A stretch of 64,000 bases of DNA. Source: Incurvaria masculella (taxonomy: Eukaryota; Arthropoda; Insecta; Lepidoptera; Incurvariidae). Position numbers and translations under genes: made by a program. The notes below the pieces were generated by a model. That model was not told the DNA's origin. It did no database searches and saw only the letters and a list, made by a program, of their open reading frames with translations. Shown piece after piece: positions 31,693 to 42,690 of the stretch (positions within the stretch are counted from its first letter, which is position 1; each line of letters opens with the position of its first letter). Location: positions 24,005,021 to 24,069,020 of the forward strand of contig OX335642.1 in the NCBI GenBank assembly GCA_946894095.1, in the 5' to 3' direction.

Positions 31693-32228
31693 TTAAGGTG
31701 GCCCAACCCGGCGGGTCAAACTCATTCGCGGGCACAGTACAAAACCGTGCTGTTGCGCTCTGGGACCTTCTCTGTTTCAAAGAATAAGACAGGCTCCGTG
31801 ATGAGGAAGATGCAACATGTCCACAAAAAAGACAATGTGCATAGTGTATGATATGGTAAGATTTACGAAAATTTTAATTTTAAAACGACTTATAGCTAAA
31901 AGTAAACCACGACCGCTGTAGTCAAAAATCTAACAAAAACCAAGTAGATCATAAATCTTGATTAAATAAGCTATGTCTGATGACTAATCTTTTTACGATG
32001 TTCTTACTTTATCATTGCGTAATCCACCTCCAAAGTTATTGCATGAAACGCGCGAAAAATTCGAACTATCGGACCTTATAACTTAGAAACCAAACACAAT
32101 TTTACAATACCAATGGTCATCAGAAATCTAGTTCGATCAAATAAAGCTATTTTGAGCAAAATTTTGTATCTCTGACAAGAAATATGGGCGTGATCTTCTT
32201 TCCCCTTTTGTATGGGGAGATGAGCGGG
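31693..32228. repeat. Unclassified repeat R-A, uninterrupted copy
   Basis: 536 bp, close to 1702-1953 plus 2772-3055. At 31944/31945 (CAAG|TAGATC) it shows the unoccupied state of the site that holds a Helitron in the other copy. No coding signature. Confidence 0.8.
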
Positions 32229-32565
32229 TCCATCCGGCCCTGAGCCACGAGCCGCTCACGCGCTAACATTTTCTAAAACAACACGTAGCCACACGCAAAC
32301 ATAGTCACAGACGCATTCTTATTTGAGGCATGGGCGCGACGCGCTCATACGACATGCGACACACGACGAGCAGCTAGCTTCACATACGCTTATATGCACA
32401 AATTGTACCTGTGACTGCATCGCGTGTGACAACATGATACTTCTCCTTTCCTTTTTCTTCTGTGGGGAAAACGGAGACGTATAAGTAGTGAGAAGCGGAC
32501 TTCGAACAATGCATCTCCGACCTTCGAGGATGCTATTCTGCGTATCGACCACCGCATTGAATTCT
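32229..32565. other. Stretch with no recognised gene
   Basis: It begins with a SINE-head scrap (CCTGAGCCACGAGCCGCTC, 32237-32255). Overlapping minus frames at 32319-32632 show no motif, and the second runs into the LINE fragment. Confidence 0.35.
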
Positions 32566-32812
32566 CGGTGCCGACCTGACGCATGACCTGAACTTCGGAC
32601 GACATATCGAGCATACAGCCAAGGTGCGTCACTATTTTAAGCCGAAATTAAACCGTTTCTCTACAAGGCGCAGATTAGGTCCTGCGTGGAGTATCGTTCG
32701 CATGGGACGGTTCATCTAAATACCTACTTACTTACTAAATAATACTTACTACGACTCAATACAGCGCCGTGCCATGCGTCTCGTCGACGACCCCGATGTA
32801 TCCCAGAGTGGT
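32566..32812 (+). pseudogene. CR1/Jockey-like LINE, reverse-transcriptase C-terminal part (left piece)
   Basis: Plus-strand frames read LGADLTHDLNFGRHIEHTAK, YKAQIRSCVEYRSHG and YDSIQRRAMRLVDDPD. These are successive landmarks after the catalytic core of CR1/Jockey-type reverse transcriptases. Small indels and a deletion near 32720-32745 break the frame. It continues at 33138, after an inserted MITE. Confidence 0.75.
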
Positions 32813-33137
32813 CAGTCTGAGTTCTCACCTAAATTGCCGTTTACGGCAAACCGATCGACTGGCGTTTTCTCCAAACTCCGAACAAGTTTTTAGTAGATAT
32901 TCTGTGGTTTTACTTCTTCAACCTGTCAAAGTCAAACGCGGACTTCCGATTTGTATGAAAACGCGGAGTGGACGTAAACCGCAACGTCGACGTATTTACG
33001 GCAACGTTGAGTAAGCTGTCAAATCAAGCTCGGACTCGCAAATGTTAGTTCGCTTAACGCCCGCTGCGCGCTTCAATTTAAACGCCAGTCGATCGGTTTG
33101 CCGTAACGCCAATTTAGGTGACAACTTAGACTACCGG
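32813..33137. mobile_element. MITE family 8 (long TIR), copy 1, inserted in a LINE
   Basis: The ends are CAGTCTGAGTTCTCACCTAA on the left, and the complement of TTAGGTGACAACTTAGACTA on the right. The interior has TTTCTCCAAACTCC, GATATTCTGTGGTTTTAC, CTGTCAAAGTCAAACGCGG and GGCAACGTTGAGTAAGC. Other copies are at 35860-36205, 55638-55980 and 56993-57335. It splits a LINE reading frame. Confidence 0.8.
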
Positions 33138-33480
33138 CTCAGAATTTAGATACCCTTCAACTCCGAAGGGATGTTGGGTCTCTCTCTGTGTTCTATCGGC
33201 TTTACCATGGAGAATGCTCATCGGAGCTACGTAATGCAATCCTTCCGTACACTTTCTACCATCGCTCAACACGAAACAGGCAGGTACTCTACCCATTCAC
33301 TGTCGACACTCCGAAAACAATAACCAACTGATTCTCTAGATCCTTTATCTCGGGGGCTGGTAACCTATTGCGTTCACTTTCGGCCGAGAGAATTCCACCA
33401 AATCACAACCTGGGGTGTTTCAAACATGGTGTGAAGGAGCATCTGGCCGACCAAATCAATACGAAATATGGAGTGAGTAT
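33138..33480 (+). pseudogene. CR1/Jockey-like LINE, extreme C-terminus (right piece)
   Basis: The plus frame reads LDTLQLRRDVGSLSVFYRLY, HGECSSELRNAILPYTFYHR, STRNRQVLYPFTVDTPKTIT, then a stop and a shifted continuation ending NHNLGVFQTWCEG. This is the standard end of this LINE type and follows the left piece after the MITE. Stops make it a pseudogene. Confidence 0.8.
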
Positions 33481-33502
33481 TAAAACTCATTCTAACATAT
33501 TT

Positions 33503-33872
33503 TTTTATGTAACTGGACATGGATGGCTAATACCGAACTGACCGTCAGATATTAGCCTAACACACCACCTGGGACCTAGGTGCCATGCCAGGACCTTCCT
33601 TATATTGCTCGGCTACATTGAACTGGATGGAAAGCACGGACAATTTTAATTGCCGCTTTGACCATCGTTCATTCAATGCGATGGTACCAACCCGGGCGGG
33701 ATTAACCCTACCACCTAGTAAGTAAGGAAGGGGCCTACATTTTATGTGGAATCCGAAACACGGCCAGCCTCAATGGTTGAAAATGGTCATCCATCCAGAA
33801 CCTAACCGCGCTCGGTGCTTCTCCAGGTTATCGATTCGCAAGGCGTCGCACACTGAGCTACCGAGGCTGACA
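33503..33872 (-). mobile_element. SINE subfamily B, nearly full length
   Basis: GTAACTGGACATGGATGGC, GGACCTAGGTGCCATGCC, CGGCTACATTGAACTGGATG, CCCGGGCGGGATTAACCC and the B-type head (CAGCCTCAATGG, CCATCCAGAACCTAACCG, CGATTCGCAAGGCG) are all present. It directly follows the LINE fragment. Confidence 0.8.
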
Positions 33873-34647
33873 AACATTAATCGGTACAAGTTATTAATTC
33901 CGACTAAAGATTCAACGAGTACTTTATTTTATATTGGCCTGTGATTTGAGAAAGAACAGACGAGATTTGCAGGTATCCAGAAAATTTACCAACGGCTACA
34001 GTACCCTAGGTACATACATTTAAACCGATCTTGACCGGTCTTTCAAATCTCTGTCGAACCAAAGTCGATCACAAACGCTTTAAACGGCTCAAAACTTAAA
34101 ACCACTTGGCGCAGGCAGACCGACATATTTAGCATAGCATAGTTTCTAACATGTGAATTCAGCCATTTACGTTATAGTGACCAAAAATGTCCTCCCGGAA
34201 TGATACCAGCTCAGACCCAATCGCGCTCTGTAAGTTTGCTTTGCCATTCTTCCAACGCTTACTCGTTCGACATGTCCAAACCATCCATAAGCTCCGTTTT
34301 TCTGTAAAAACAACTATATACAAAGTACCTTACATACGTTGAATTCCTTTGCGAGCATCAAGTTACGTCATCATATAATCTATCGAAGGTTACATTGTTA
34401 TTTTGTTTACAACAAAAACATTTCGGCTAATGTGAACCTGTACGGTTGTTATCACTGCATCACGTTGGCCATTTATTATCGCTGGCTTTGGGATTGTCCA
34501 TTAATCACGTGAGGATCGAATGGGGGGCGAGGGTTCGGATAAGGTCGCGATAAAACAGGAAAAGGACACAAATCACGTGTATTTTCTTGATTCTATCGGT
34601 TCTTCGCAGTCATCCTCCTACGTTGAGGATCGTGTTGATGTAATTTT
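33873..34647. other. Stretch with no recognised feature
   Basis: No gene or repeat was recognised. A short frame starting 34520 runs into the family F element and is not a gene. Confidence 0.35.
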
Positions 34648-34880
34648 AGGGTTCCGTACCAAATGGAAGCGTTGGTTCGCCCGGCCGACCGTCCTTTCGT
34701 TAGTCGGTCTGTCTGTCACAGGGCTGTATCTCATGAACCGTAATAGGTAGACAACTTACATTTTCACAGAGTGTGTATTTCTATTGCCGCTATAATGGCC
34801 ACCATACAAGAAACGTGATTTCTTTGGGTCAAATCTTGTATAATCCTTCGTGTGCGAGTCTCACTGGCACTTGGTCGATT
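34648..34880 (+). mobile_element. GGGTTCCGT element (family F), diverged full copy
   Basis: AGGGTTCCGTACCAAATGG, CTGTCACAGGGCTGTATCTC, ATGAACCGTAATAGGTAGAC, TTGCCGCTATAATGG and CTTCGTGTGCGAGTCTCAC follow in the usual order. Confidence 0.75.
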
Positions 34881-35449
34881 TTTTATTTTATCTGTGAAAT
34901 GAACATAAACATAGTACAATGTTTTATTAATTGTAACTTAAACTAAAGCCAATGTAATGTTACCTCTAGTTACATATTACAATTTAAACAGATATGGCTT
35001 TTTATTATGTGCGTGAAAAGCGAAAGAAGTTGAAATATATGGTGGTATCTGGGCATGCATAAGTATGGGCACTTGTGAGGACAACTGAACTACTATGGTC
35101 CGAGTAGGTACAAAGCATGTTAATTACAGATTTTTTAAATTTATTATTAAAACTATAAAAATGCACTCTTATTATTAATTAGCAAACCCGAAAAAAAACT
35201 TAAATAGAACAACAGGTAGGGCTGGAATGGTGTGATCCCTAAACCCTCAACAATGATCACCAGTGAATGAGGGCCAACAAATGGCTGAAAACGCCACGTG
35301 ATTAATGGACCATCCCTTTGAAGTTCGCAGAAGTAGCCAATCTGAATCGTAAATTTATTATAGCTTAATCGGCTAGGTCGTTACGAATGATTAATATTTT
35401 TATATGTCATTATATTGTAAATACATGTATGCATGAATATTGTTTTATT
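34881..35449. other. Stretch with no recognised feature
   Basis: AT-rich, with no convincing frame or repeat. Confidence 0.35.
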
Positions 35450-35755
35450 AATAGTCATGGACATTAATGGCTAAATATTACACCTACTAGCATGATGATT
35501 GTTTTTTTATGTTACTGGACATGATATTAGCCTATTACCAAGTAGGACATATATTTAGTTTTGTTATAGCCCGTTTGTTTTCTGTATTACATAAAATGTT
35601 TATAATAATGATTTCCGAACCATGATTCGAGATGAAGTCCACAAATCTAACTCTGAAAGAAAAATAAAGTGGTGCATGAACGGTGCGGAATTCGAACCCA
35701 GATAAGACATACTGGCATGCAAAGCAAGTCCCCGCGTCACTAAGCTACGAGCCAC
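35450..35755 (-). mobile_element. tRNA-derived SINE, middle deleted
   Basis: The 3' end (CATGGACATTAATGGC, ATTACACCTACTAGCATGAT) and the head are present. The head is minus strand GAGTGGCTCGTAGCTTAG.G with B-box GGGTTCGAATTCC. Between 35540 and 35605 the usual body is missing and replaced by AT-rich sequence. Confidence 0.7.
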
Positions 35756-35859
35756 TCAAAATATTTTCCCAGTTGAAAAAAAACATCCGGTGGTGCATAG
35801 GTTTTTCTTGGCTTAATAGGTGCTTTCTTTTTACCCAGAGGACATATCTTTCAAAGCCC

Positions 35860-36205
35860 TTAGTCCGATTTGTCACCTAAAGTGGCGTTTACGCCAAACC
35901 GACCGACTAGCGTTTTCAAATGCATGGAGGAATTGGCGCGCGCGCAGTGGGCGTTAAGTGAACTAACATTTGCGAGTCCGAGTTTGATTGGACAGCTCAC
36001 TCACCGTCGTTGCCGTAAATACGTTGACGTTGTCGTTTACGCAGACTCCGCGTTTTCATACAAACCGGATGCCCGAGTTTGACTTTGACAACTTAACTAA
36101 GTAAAACCACAAAACAAGTAGTACAAACTTGTAATGGGGTACTTGTACGTAACTTCGAAGTTTCGTATACGTCAATTTAGGTGAGAACTCGGACTGACCA
36201 CTCGG
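35860..36205. mobile_element. MITE family 8 (long TIR), copy 2
   Basis: TTTGTCACCTAAAGTGGCG at the left and TCAATTTAGGTGAGAACTCG at the right are inverted ends. The interior shares GAACTAACATTTGCGAGTCC, ACAGCTCACTCACCG and AAATACGTTGACG with the others, in inverted order relative to copy 1. Confidence 0.75.
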
Positions 36206-36431
36206 ATGTTAGGTGGGGGGGACTCGACAATCGCCCCCGCTGAGACAACCGCAGTGTGCACGACGAGCTGCGCGCACACCTTCTCCCCGCGGGCACCTAT
36301 ACCATACTTGGCCGTATAAGAGGTCGTTTGACAATTACTTATCATGGTACGAAACACAACAAAATACACTTGCGTGTTCACCCGACGAGTTAATTTTTCA
36401 TGATAACCTAGCCCAGCTATCTGCCCTAAAG

Positions 36432-37643
36432 TCAATTACTTATTCTGTGCTAAAGCATCAGCTCTCTCTAGGGTCACCACGCCGGCCACCGCACAGAGCA
36501 CGCCGAGATCTTGACCTTAATATTGTTGTTCACAACCCTAGCCCGGCCCTTCTCCCTAAAGAAAATTATTCTGTGCTGAAGCATAAGCTCTCTCTAGGGT
36601 CACCACTCCAGCTACCGCACAGAGCACGCCAAGATCTTGACCTTAATATTGTTGTTCACAACCCTAGCCCGGCCCTTCTCCCTAAAGGCAATTATTCTGT
36701 GCTAAAGCATCAGCTCTCTCTAGGGTCACCACTCCAGCCACCGCACAGAGCACGCTGAGATCTTGACCTTAATATTGTTGTTCACGACCCTAGCCCGGCC
36801 CTTCTCCCTAAGGGCAATTATTCTGTGCTAAAGCATCAGCTCTCTCTAGGGTCACCACGCCGGCCACCGCACAGAGCACGCCGAGATCTTGACCTTAATA
36901 TTGTTGTTCACAACCCTAGCCCGGCCCTTCTCCCTAAAGAAAATTATTCTGTGCTGAAGCATAAGCTCTCTCTAGGGTCACCACTCCAGCCACCGCACAG
37001 AGCACGCCAAGATCTTGACCTTAATATTGTTGTTCACAACCCTAGCCCGGCCCTTCTCCCTAAAGGCAATTATTCTGTGCTAAAGCATCAGCTCTCTCTA
37101 GGGTCACCACTCCAGCCACCGCACAGAGCACGCTGAGATCTTGACCTTAATATTGTTGTTCACGACCCTAGCCCGGCCCTTCTCCCTAAGGGCAATTATT
37201 CTGTGCTAAAGCATCAGCTCTCTCCAGGGTCACCACGCCGGCCACCGCACAGAGCACGCCGAGATCTTGACCTTAATATTGTTGTTCACATCCCTAGCCC
37301 GGCCCTTCTCCCTAAAGGCAATTATTCTGTGCTAAAGCATCAGCTCTCTCTAGGGTCACCACGCCGGCCACCGCACAGAGCATGTCGAGATCTTGACCTT
37401 AATATTGTTGTTGACAACCCTAGCCCGGCCCTTCTCCCTAAAGGCAATTACTTATTCTGTGCTAAATCATCAGCTCTCTCTAGGATCACCACGCCGGCCA
37501 CCGCACAGAGCACGTCGAGATAGCCCGGCCCTTCTCCCTAAAGGCAATTACTTATTCTGTGCTAAAGCATCAGCTCTCTCTAGGGTCACCACGCCGGCTA
37601 CCGCACAGATCACGTCGAGATCTTGACCTTAATATTGTTGTTC
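36432..37643. repeat. 126-bp tandem repeat, about 10 monomers, with a 378-bp higher-order unit
   Basis: CTGTGCTAAAGCATCAGC starts monomers at 36445, 36571, 36697, 36823, 36949, 37075, 37201 and 37327 (exactly 126 apart), then at 37457 and 37557. Monomer types A, B and C repeat as A-B-C-A-B-C, with only one visible difference between the two 378-bp units. Since 126 is a multiple of three, open frames run across it, giving a 42-residue repeat (LKHQLSLGSP). TGA in type C and frame breaks in the last monomers argue against a gene. Confidence 0.93.
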
Positions 37644-38000
37644 GACCATGACGCTCCGCCGCGCCACTCGCGAATAATAAACGGCGCAAAATTTCCGTGC
37701 ACACACGACTATAGTCCGACAAGCTTGTGGTGAGCCTTCAAACAAATATAAAATCAGACCCCTACCCCGGACAGAGGGGCAGATAAGATAGAACCACATA
37801 AAACATAAATATTAGCTTTTTAATATAAATATGTTTTCTTATGTTGTAAGAAATAATGTTACCCTCAATTTCATTTCAGACAACGTCTGGTAGTCAAACT
37901 ACACGTCATGTCACAATTTGATTGATCCGCGGATTCGATCAACCAGTGAAGAAGAACCCGCAAAGAAACTTCACTGTTTTCAGAAACTTCCATAAACTTA
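37644..38000. other. Stretch with no recognised feature
   Basis: Nothing recognised between the tandem array and the foldback element. Confidence 0.35.
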
Positions 38001-39116
38001 TATAAGGTGAGTTTAAAATAATCTACAAGCCTTACAGGGTTGATTCAGTATCTGATATAGAACAACTTTTGCTAAGAATGTAGGCATGTAATTTTTTTTG
38101 TTTCATTTTAATTTTTGAGAAATTGAAACAGTACGTTCTGCCCAGTATTGTGAACAACTTTTGCGAAGAAACTATGTACCTATGTACATATAAGGTGAGT
38201 TTAAAATAATCTACAAGCCGTATAGGGTTGATTCAGTATCTGATATAGAACAACTTTTGCTAAGAATGTAGGTATGTAATTTTTTTTGTTCCATTTTAAT
38301 TTTTGAGAAATTTATGCATTACATTCTTCCCAGTATTGTCAACAACTTTTGCGAAGATACTATGTACCTATCGGTAATGGTTTCCAAGAAAATAAATTAT
38401 TAAAGTGCACTAACTCTTCAAACTGCCTATTTGAAAAATAGGTTCCGCACCGCGCCGGACGTCGGCGCAGAGGCGGCGCGCGGCGGCAGAGTCTATTTTA
38501 CCTACCCGAATAGTTTTGCCTCCTTCCCACGCTGACGTTCGCCGCGCCGGGCTATGGATTTGGTCGGCGCGGCTGTAATGTAGGTATGTACACAAGCATG
38601 CATGTCCTTTTTCGCCCGATCGGCACTCGCTTCACTTAAATTCACTCACGTGTGACACTCAGGTCCGATGCGCGTCATGGACCTTGACATACTAATTGCT
38701 TTCAAAACGAAAACAAACGTCCTTCAGTGAGAGGGGCGGCGGCGGGGTAGATGGGGTGGCGGGGCTTCTGTCTGCGCACGCGGCGGCGGTGGCGGCGGCG
38801 GAGAATTGTCTTGTGTCAGTGGGTCACGGACGGGTCAATGCCCCGTGGTTGACCTATATTTTTAATTAGGTAGTTGAAGAGTTAGTGCACTTTAATAAAT
38901 TATTTTCTTGGAAACCATTACAGATAGGTGCATAGTTTCTTCGCAAAAGTTGTTTAAAATACTGGGAAGAACATACTGTTTAAATTTCTCAAAAATTTAA
39001 ATGGAACAAAAAAAATTACATACCTCCATTCTTAGCAAAAGTTGTTCTATATCAGATACTGAATCAACCCTATAAGGCTTGTAGATTATTTTAAACTCAC
39101 CTTATATAAAAAATAG
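38001..39116. mobile_element. Foldback element T2 with GC-rich core and a doubled left arm
   Basis: The right arm 38873-39116 is the complement of the left arm 38189-38421: TATAAGGTGAGTTTAAAATA outward, TTTGAAGAGTTAGTGCAC inward. The outer 188 bp of the left arm is present twice in tandem (38001-38188 and 38189-38376). The 450-bp core is GC-rich (GGCGCGCGGCGGCAGAG, GGGGCGGCGGCGGGG, GGCGGCGGTGGCGGCGG) unlike the AT-rich arms. No transposase frame exists. Arms differ by only a few changes, so it is fairly young. Confidence 0.85.
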
Positions 39117-39244
39117 GTAAGCTCGACGAAATGCACATATCCAACCTAAATGTGTCCTCGAAACGATAAAAGAACGAAACCTTAATTCACAGAAATCAAT
39201 GTGAAGTACTTTGTCGCTCTTAATAGCTGTGGCGAGCTATTTTT

Positions 39245-40322
39245 AACCGACTTCAAAAAAGGAGGAGGTTATCAATTCGTCGGAATCTTTTTTTTTTTTT
39301 TTTTTTTTTTATGTATGTTCACCGATTACTCGAAGACCCCTGGACCGATTTGAAAAATTCTTTTTTTGTTCGAAAGGGTATACTTTCTAGTTGGTCCCAT
39401 TTTTTTTTTATCAAAATCGGTTCAGTAGTTTGGTACTTAACTATACCAACATCGAATTTCTTAACCCCGCGAACCCAGAAATGTGATTTTTTAGTTACAG
39501 TAGCTTTCTTTTCGGGTGAGATTGCACAGTATGAGAGGTTTTTTTTTACTTCAACTGTTGGGGGTATTCAAGGTGGTAAAAGAGGGCAAATTGTACACAT
39601 TTCTATCTCTAGAGCCGCTGAACCCAGAAATTTCAGAGTATGTTTGTTTTAGATGGGAATGCTTAAGAAGAAAATATTTTTGGAAATTATACTATTAGGG
39701 GGGTAAAACAGGTCAAAATGAACACATTTAGGCGAAAACCACTCATGTTGAGATCTCTGAAACCAATTATCCTCGAAACTTAAAATTTTCAGTGACTTCT
39801 TGTTAAGACGAAAAGGCTCGCTCACAACGGATTTTACAAAATTCAACTGTTAAGGGGGGATAAACGAGGCCGATATGTACACATTTTCATACAACTTAAA
39901 CTTACGCAAGAAACAGACTATCCGGAACGATGTAAGGATGAGAAATTCAGAAGCTCAGCGGTTCCGGTCATTCGTTGTTTTGTCTTTTTAGGGTTCCGTT
40001 CCCAAAGGACACCAACGGAACCTTATTACTAAGCTTCCGCTATCCGTCCGTCCGTCCGTCTGTCACAGCACTCTATCTCACGTGATCTCATCGTATCAAT
40101 TATCGTACGTATCAACCGTAAACTCATGAATCCAGATAGTTACCGGTCTACCTTTCGTCAGAAATGAGATTTCTTAATGGTTTCATTTCTGCTAATGCTC
40201 GTTCATTGTATTGCATTGTATTGTATATGTATGTATATCTTCTTTCCACTTTGTATGTGAAGTTGAGCAGGAGGGCTCGCCCACCTTGAGTCAAAAGTTA
40301 CGCCACCACTAAAAAGCAAAAA
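39245..40322 (+). repeat. Composite repeat C, left segment, copy 2
   Basis: It matches 28706-29782 block for block, including CTATCTCTAGAGCCGCTG, GGCGAAAACCACTCATG and the GGGTTCCGTTCCCAAAGG stretch. A short frame (39311-39652) crosses it but has no homologue signature. Confidence 0.75.
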
Positions 40323-41419
40323 ATAAAATATTTTTAAATAAAAAAAGGACCGCCTTCAAAAAAACCGGAACTAAAAAGCAAAAAATAATTGGTTACTTTT
40401 AATTAATGTACGAAAAGCTATTTTAATTCTAACTAATTATGTACAATTTCTTAATTTTTAATCATCTTTTGAAGTCGGTGCCTTGGGTAGACTTTAAGGG
40501 CTGCAAGTAGTTAGATTAATATCACCTATGGCTAAGAAAGAAATATAAGTAGGTAGCTACTTACATTTACCTACTTGAATAAAACACAAAAACAAAAATT
40601 AAATAAACAAACAGGTCGGAAAAACGTATGAAAGTAGGAATTTAGGCAAGTACTTTGTAATTTAAATATGCCTTATACTTAAACTAAATACCTAACACAG
40701 TAAAAACAAAATATTTACAAGAAAACCCTACGAATAAACCAATATAAAAACAATGACCACTTATATGATAAAGATTTAGGTAGGTGTAGCTTGTACTTTT
40801 TATTCTACCTAAATACCTACACAACACAAAACAAAAAAAAACAAATATAAAAAAGAACAGAAAACAATAGTTAGCGACTTTGAGGTGTCTGCTCTCAACT
40901 ACGTGTCAAAACGTGTGTGCGGTTAGTACATATCTCACCAATTTCGGCAGAAATCGTCTCGTTCAGACAACGATGTTGCAGGGAAGTACCAATCAACAAA
41001 GAGCAGCGAATTAACGTACTCCTTTACCAGTGCGCGCCTTTATAAAGCCGAAAGTACTAATAATCGTTGAAACCCAATTTCAGTACGCTGCGCTGTATCG
41101 ATATCAGCTTGCACGTAAACCAACGCTAAGGGCATCTCCAGTTATGTCTGTGGACCAATCATTGCTGACTCAGGTTGTTTACGCTCTCGTAGACTTCGGG
41201 TGTGTTCGGCTGAAATAGTGTCTGTTCGGTCAGCAGCGTGCGAAGCGAACTCTACCCAAGGCACCGACTTCAAAAGATGATTAAAAATTAAGAAATTGTA
41301 CATAATTAGTTAGAATTAAAATAGCTTTTCGTACATTAATTAAAAGTAACCAATTATTTTTTGCTTTTTAGTTCCGGTTTTTTTGAAGGCGGTCCTTTTT
41401 TTATTTAAAAATATTTTAT
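40323..41419. mobile_element. Long-TIR (foldback) element T1, copy 2
   Basis: About 1.10 kb, with terminal inverted repeats of about 170 bp beginning ATAAAATATTTTTAAATAAA. The unoccupied site for the LINE found in copy 1 is at 40429-40435. It has the same left neighbour (segment C) as copy 1, so C and T1 were duplicated or moved together. Confidence 0.85.
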
Positions 41420-41623
41420 CTGTGTATCTCGTTGCGAAGGAGAGCGCGTTCGACAAGGTTACGTTTAACATTAAGTTATAAACCGTGTATCTTGGAATAT
41501 TATTCTTGAAATCGTGACAAACTAGGACTCTTCTTTAACCTATAAAAGTTTCATCCATATAGTCAAATTGTCCGTCTCATATTAGATAGCTTATCTATCA
41601 AATTTAAATTACTACACTACGGC

Positions 41624-41739
41624 TAGAGTGCACCATTAGTTAGTTATTATACATTCATCTTCGTACTTCTTTAGGGAGCAAATAAGGACGGATATATAAT
41701 AACCATAACTATAACAGTAACCAAAGATGGTGCACTCCA
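41624..41739. mobile_element. Hairpin MITE, family 7, copy 2
   Basis: TAGAGTGCACCATTAGTTAG at the left pairs with GTAACCAAAGATGGTGCACT at the right. The interior GGACGGATATATAATAACC matches copy 1 at 31513-31648. Confidence 0.6.
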
Positions 41740-42530
41740 TCCTTATAGTGTAGATGTATTTTTTCAATATTGCAATGGTCATCTTAAATGTTGTCAGACT
41801 ATAGCGAACAGCGACAGCGGGAAGGTAAGTCGGTACAGACCTTACTTCCTTCCATTTCCGGCTGCGTACGCGTTCTACATCACATTTTCTGCATAACCTT
41901 TTGACACGAGACGTCTTCGGTTAAACCACAGGATGTGGTTAAATTAATAAAACAATTTAAGGGTTTTTCATTATTTACTTTAAATATAAATGAAATTGAT
42001 TTAAAATGATAAAAAATATGAAATTTGCATTGTCTCCATGCATGTACGTAAATCACAAATCTCTCTAAGAGGCTCTTCGTTCAGTTTTTTCTTTTCTTTA
42101 GAAGACATATTATCTTATTAATATTAACAATTAATTTAAATTTATGAATACATAATAAATTGTATTATTATATAAATATTTTTTTTATATTGTTTAAAAT
42201 TGTATTTTAGTGTAAGATAGACAACAGTTGTTGATACTTTTAAGTTTAGTTTGATTCTACAAAATATAAAAGTATTTTACTTTAATTTAACATATTTTAT
42301 AAATTGGTAAAAAAAATATATTATTGTTAAAATATTAATTTTAACAAATCATAAATAAAATATCGTTTTAATTTATTTCATAATCATTTAAGGGCGTGTA
42401 ATAATCAATTTCCTACGGTTTGATAAGGGCGTGAGTAAAACAACATTTAATTATATTAAAAAAGAACCGCAACGATTTTCGAAGATCTAAAAAGTAAAAA
42501 TGTAGATTGACAAATTTAAAGATAAAACTA
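41740..42530. other. Very AT-rich stretch with no recognised feature
   Basis: No gene was seen. A 60-codon minus frame at 42413-42595 overlaps a MITE and is not supported. Confidence 0.4.
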
Positions 42531-42690
42531 TAATGCTGAGATTCATAGACATTACTCGTGCTTGGATTAGCCAAAGTATGGCTTCCGACTGCCAAACGTT
42601 CGGTTCATACAATTTACGTCAAAACTGACAGTCGAAAGACATACTTTGGCTCAGCCAAGTACGAGTATTGTCTATGAACCTCAGCATTAG
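42531..42690. mobile_element. Hairpin MITE, family 4, better copy
   Basis: TAATGCTGAGATTCATAGAC at the left is the near-perfect complement of GTCTATGAACCTCAGCATTA at the right. Pairing goes on through CTCGT.CTTGG.T.AGCCAAAGTATG and TGTCAGTTTTGACG. It is probably flanked by TA. Confidence 0.75.

Noticed and set aside
36213..37626. Long open frames with a 42-residue repeat
   Set aside because: They follow from a 126-bp tandem repeat whose period is a multiple of three. Type C monomers contain TGA and the last monomers break the frame. There is no signal peptide or known domain.
36432..37643. CRISPR-like array
   Set aside because: Monomers are whole-length repeats without unique spacers, and the setting is an insect genome.
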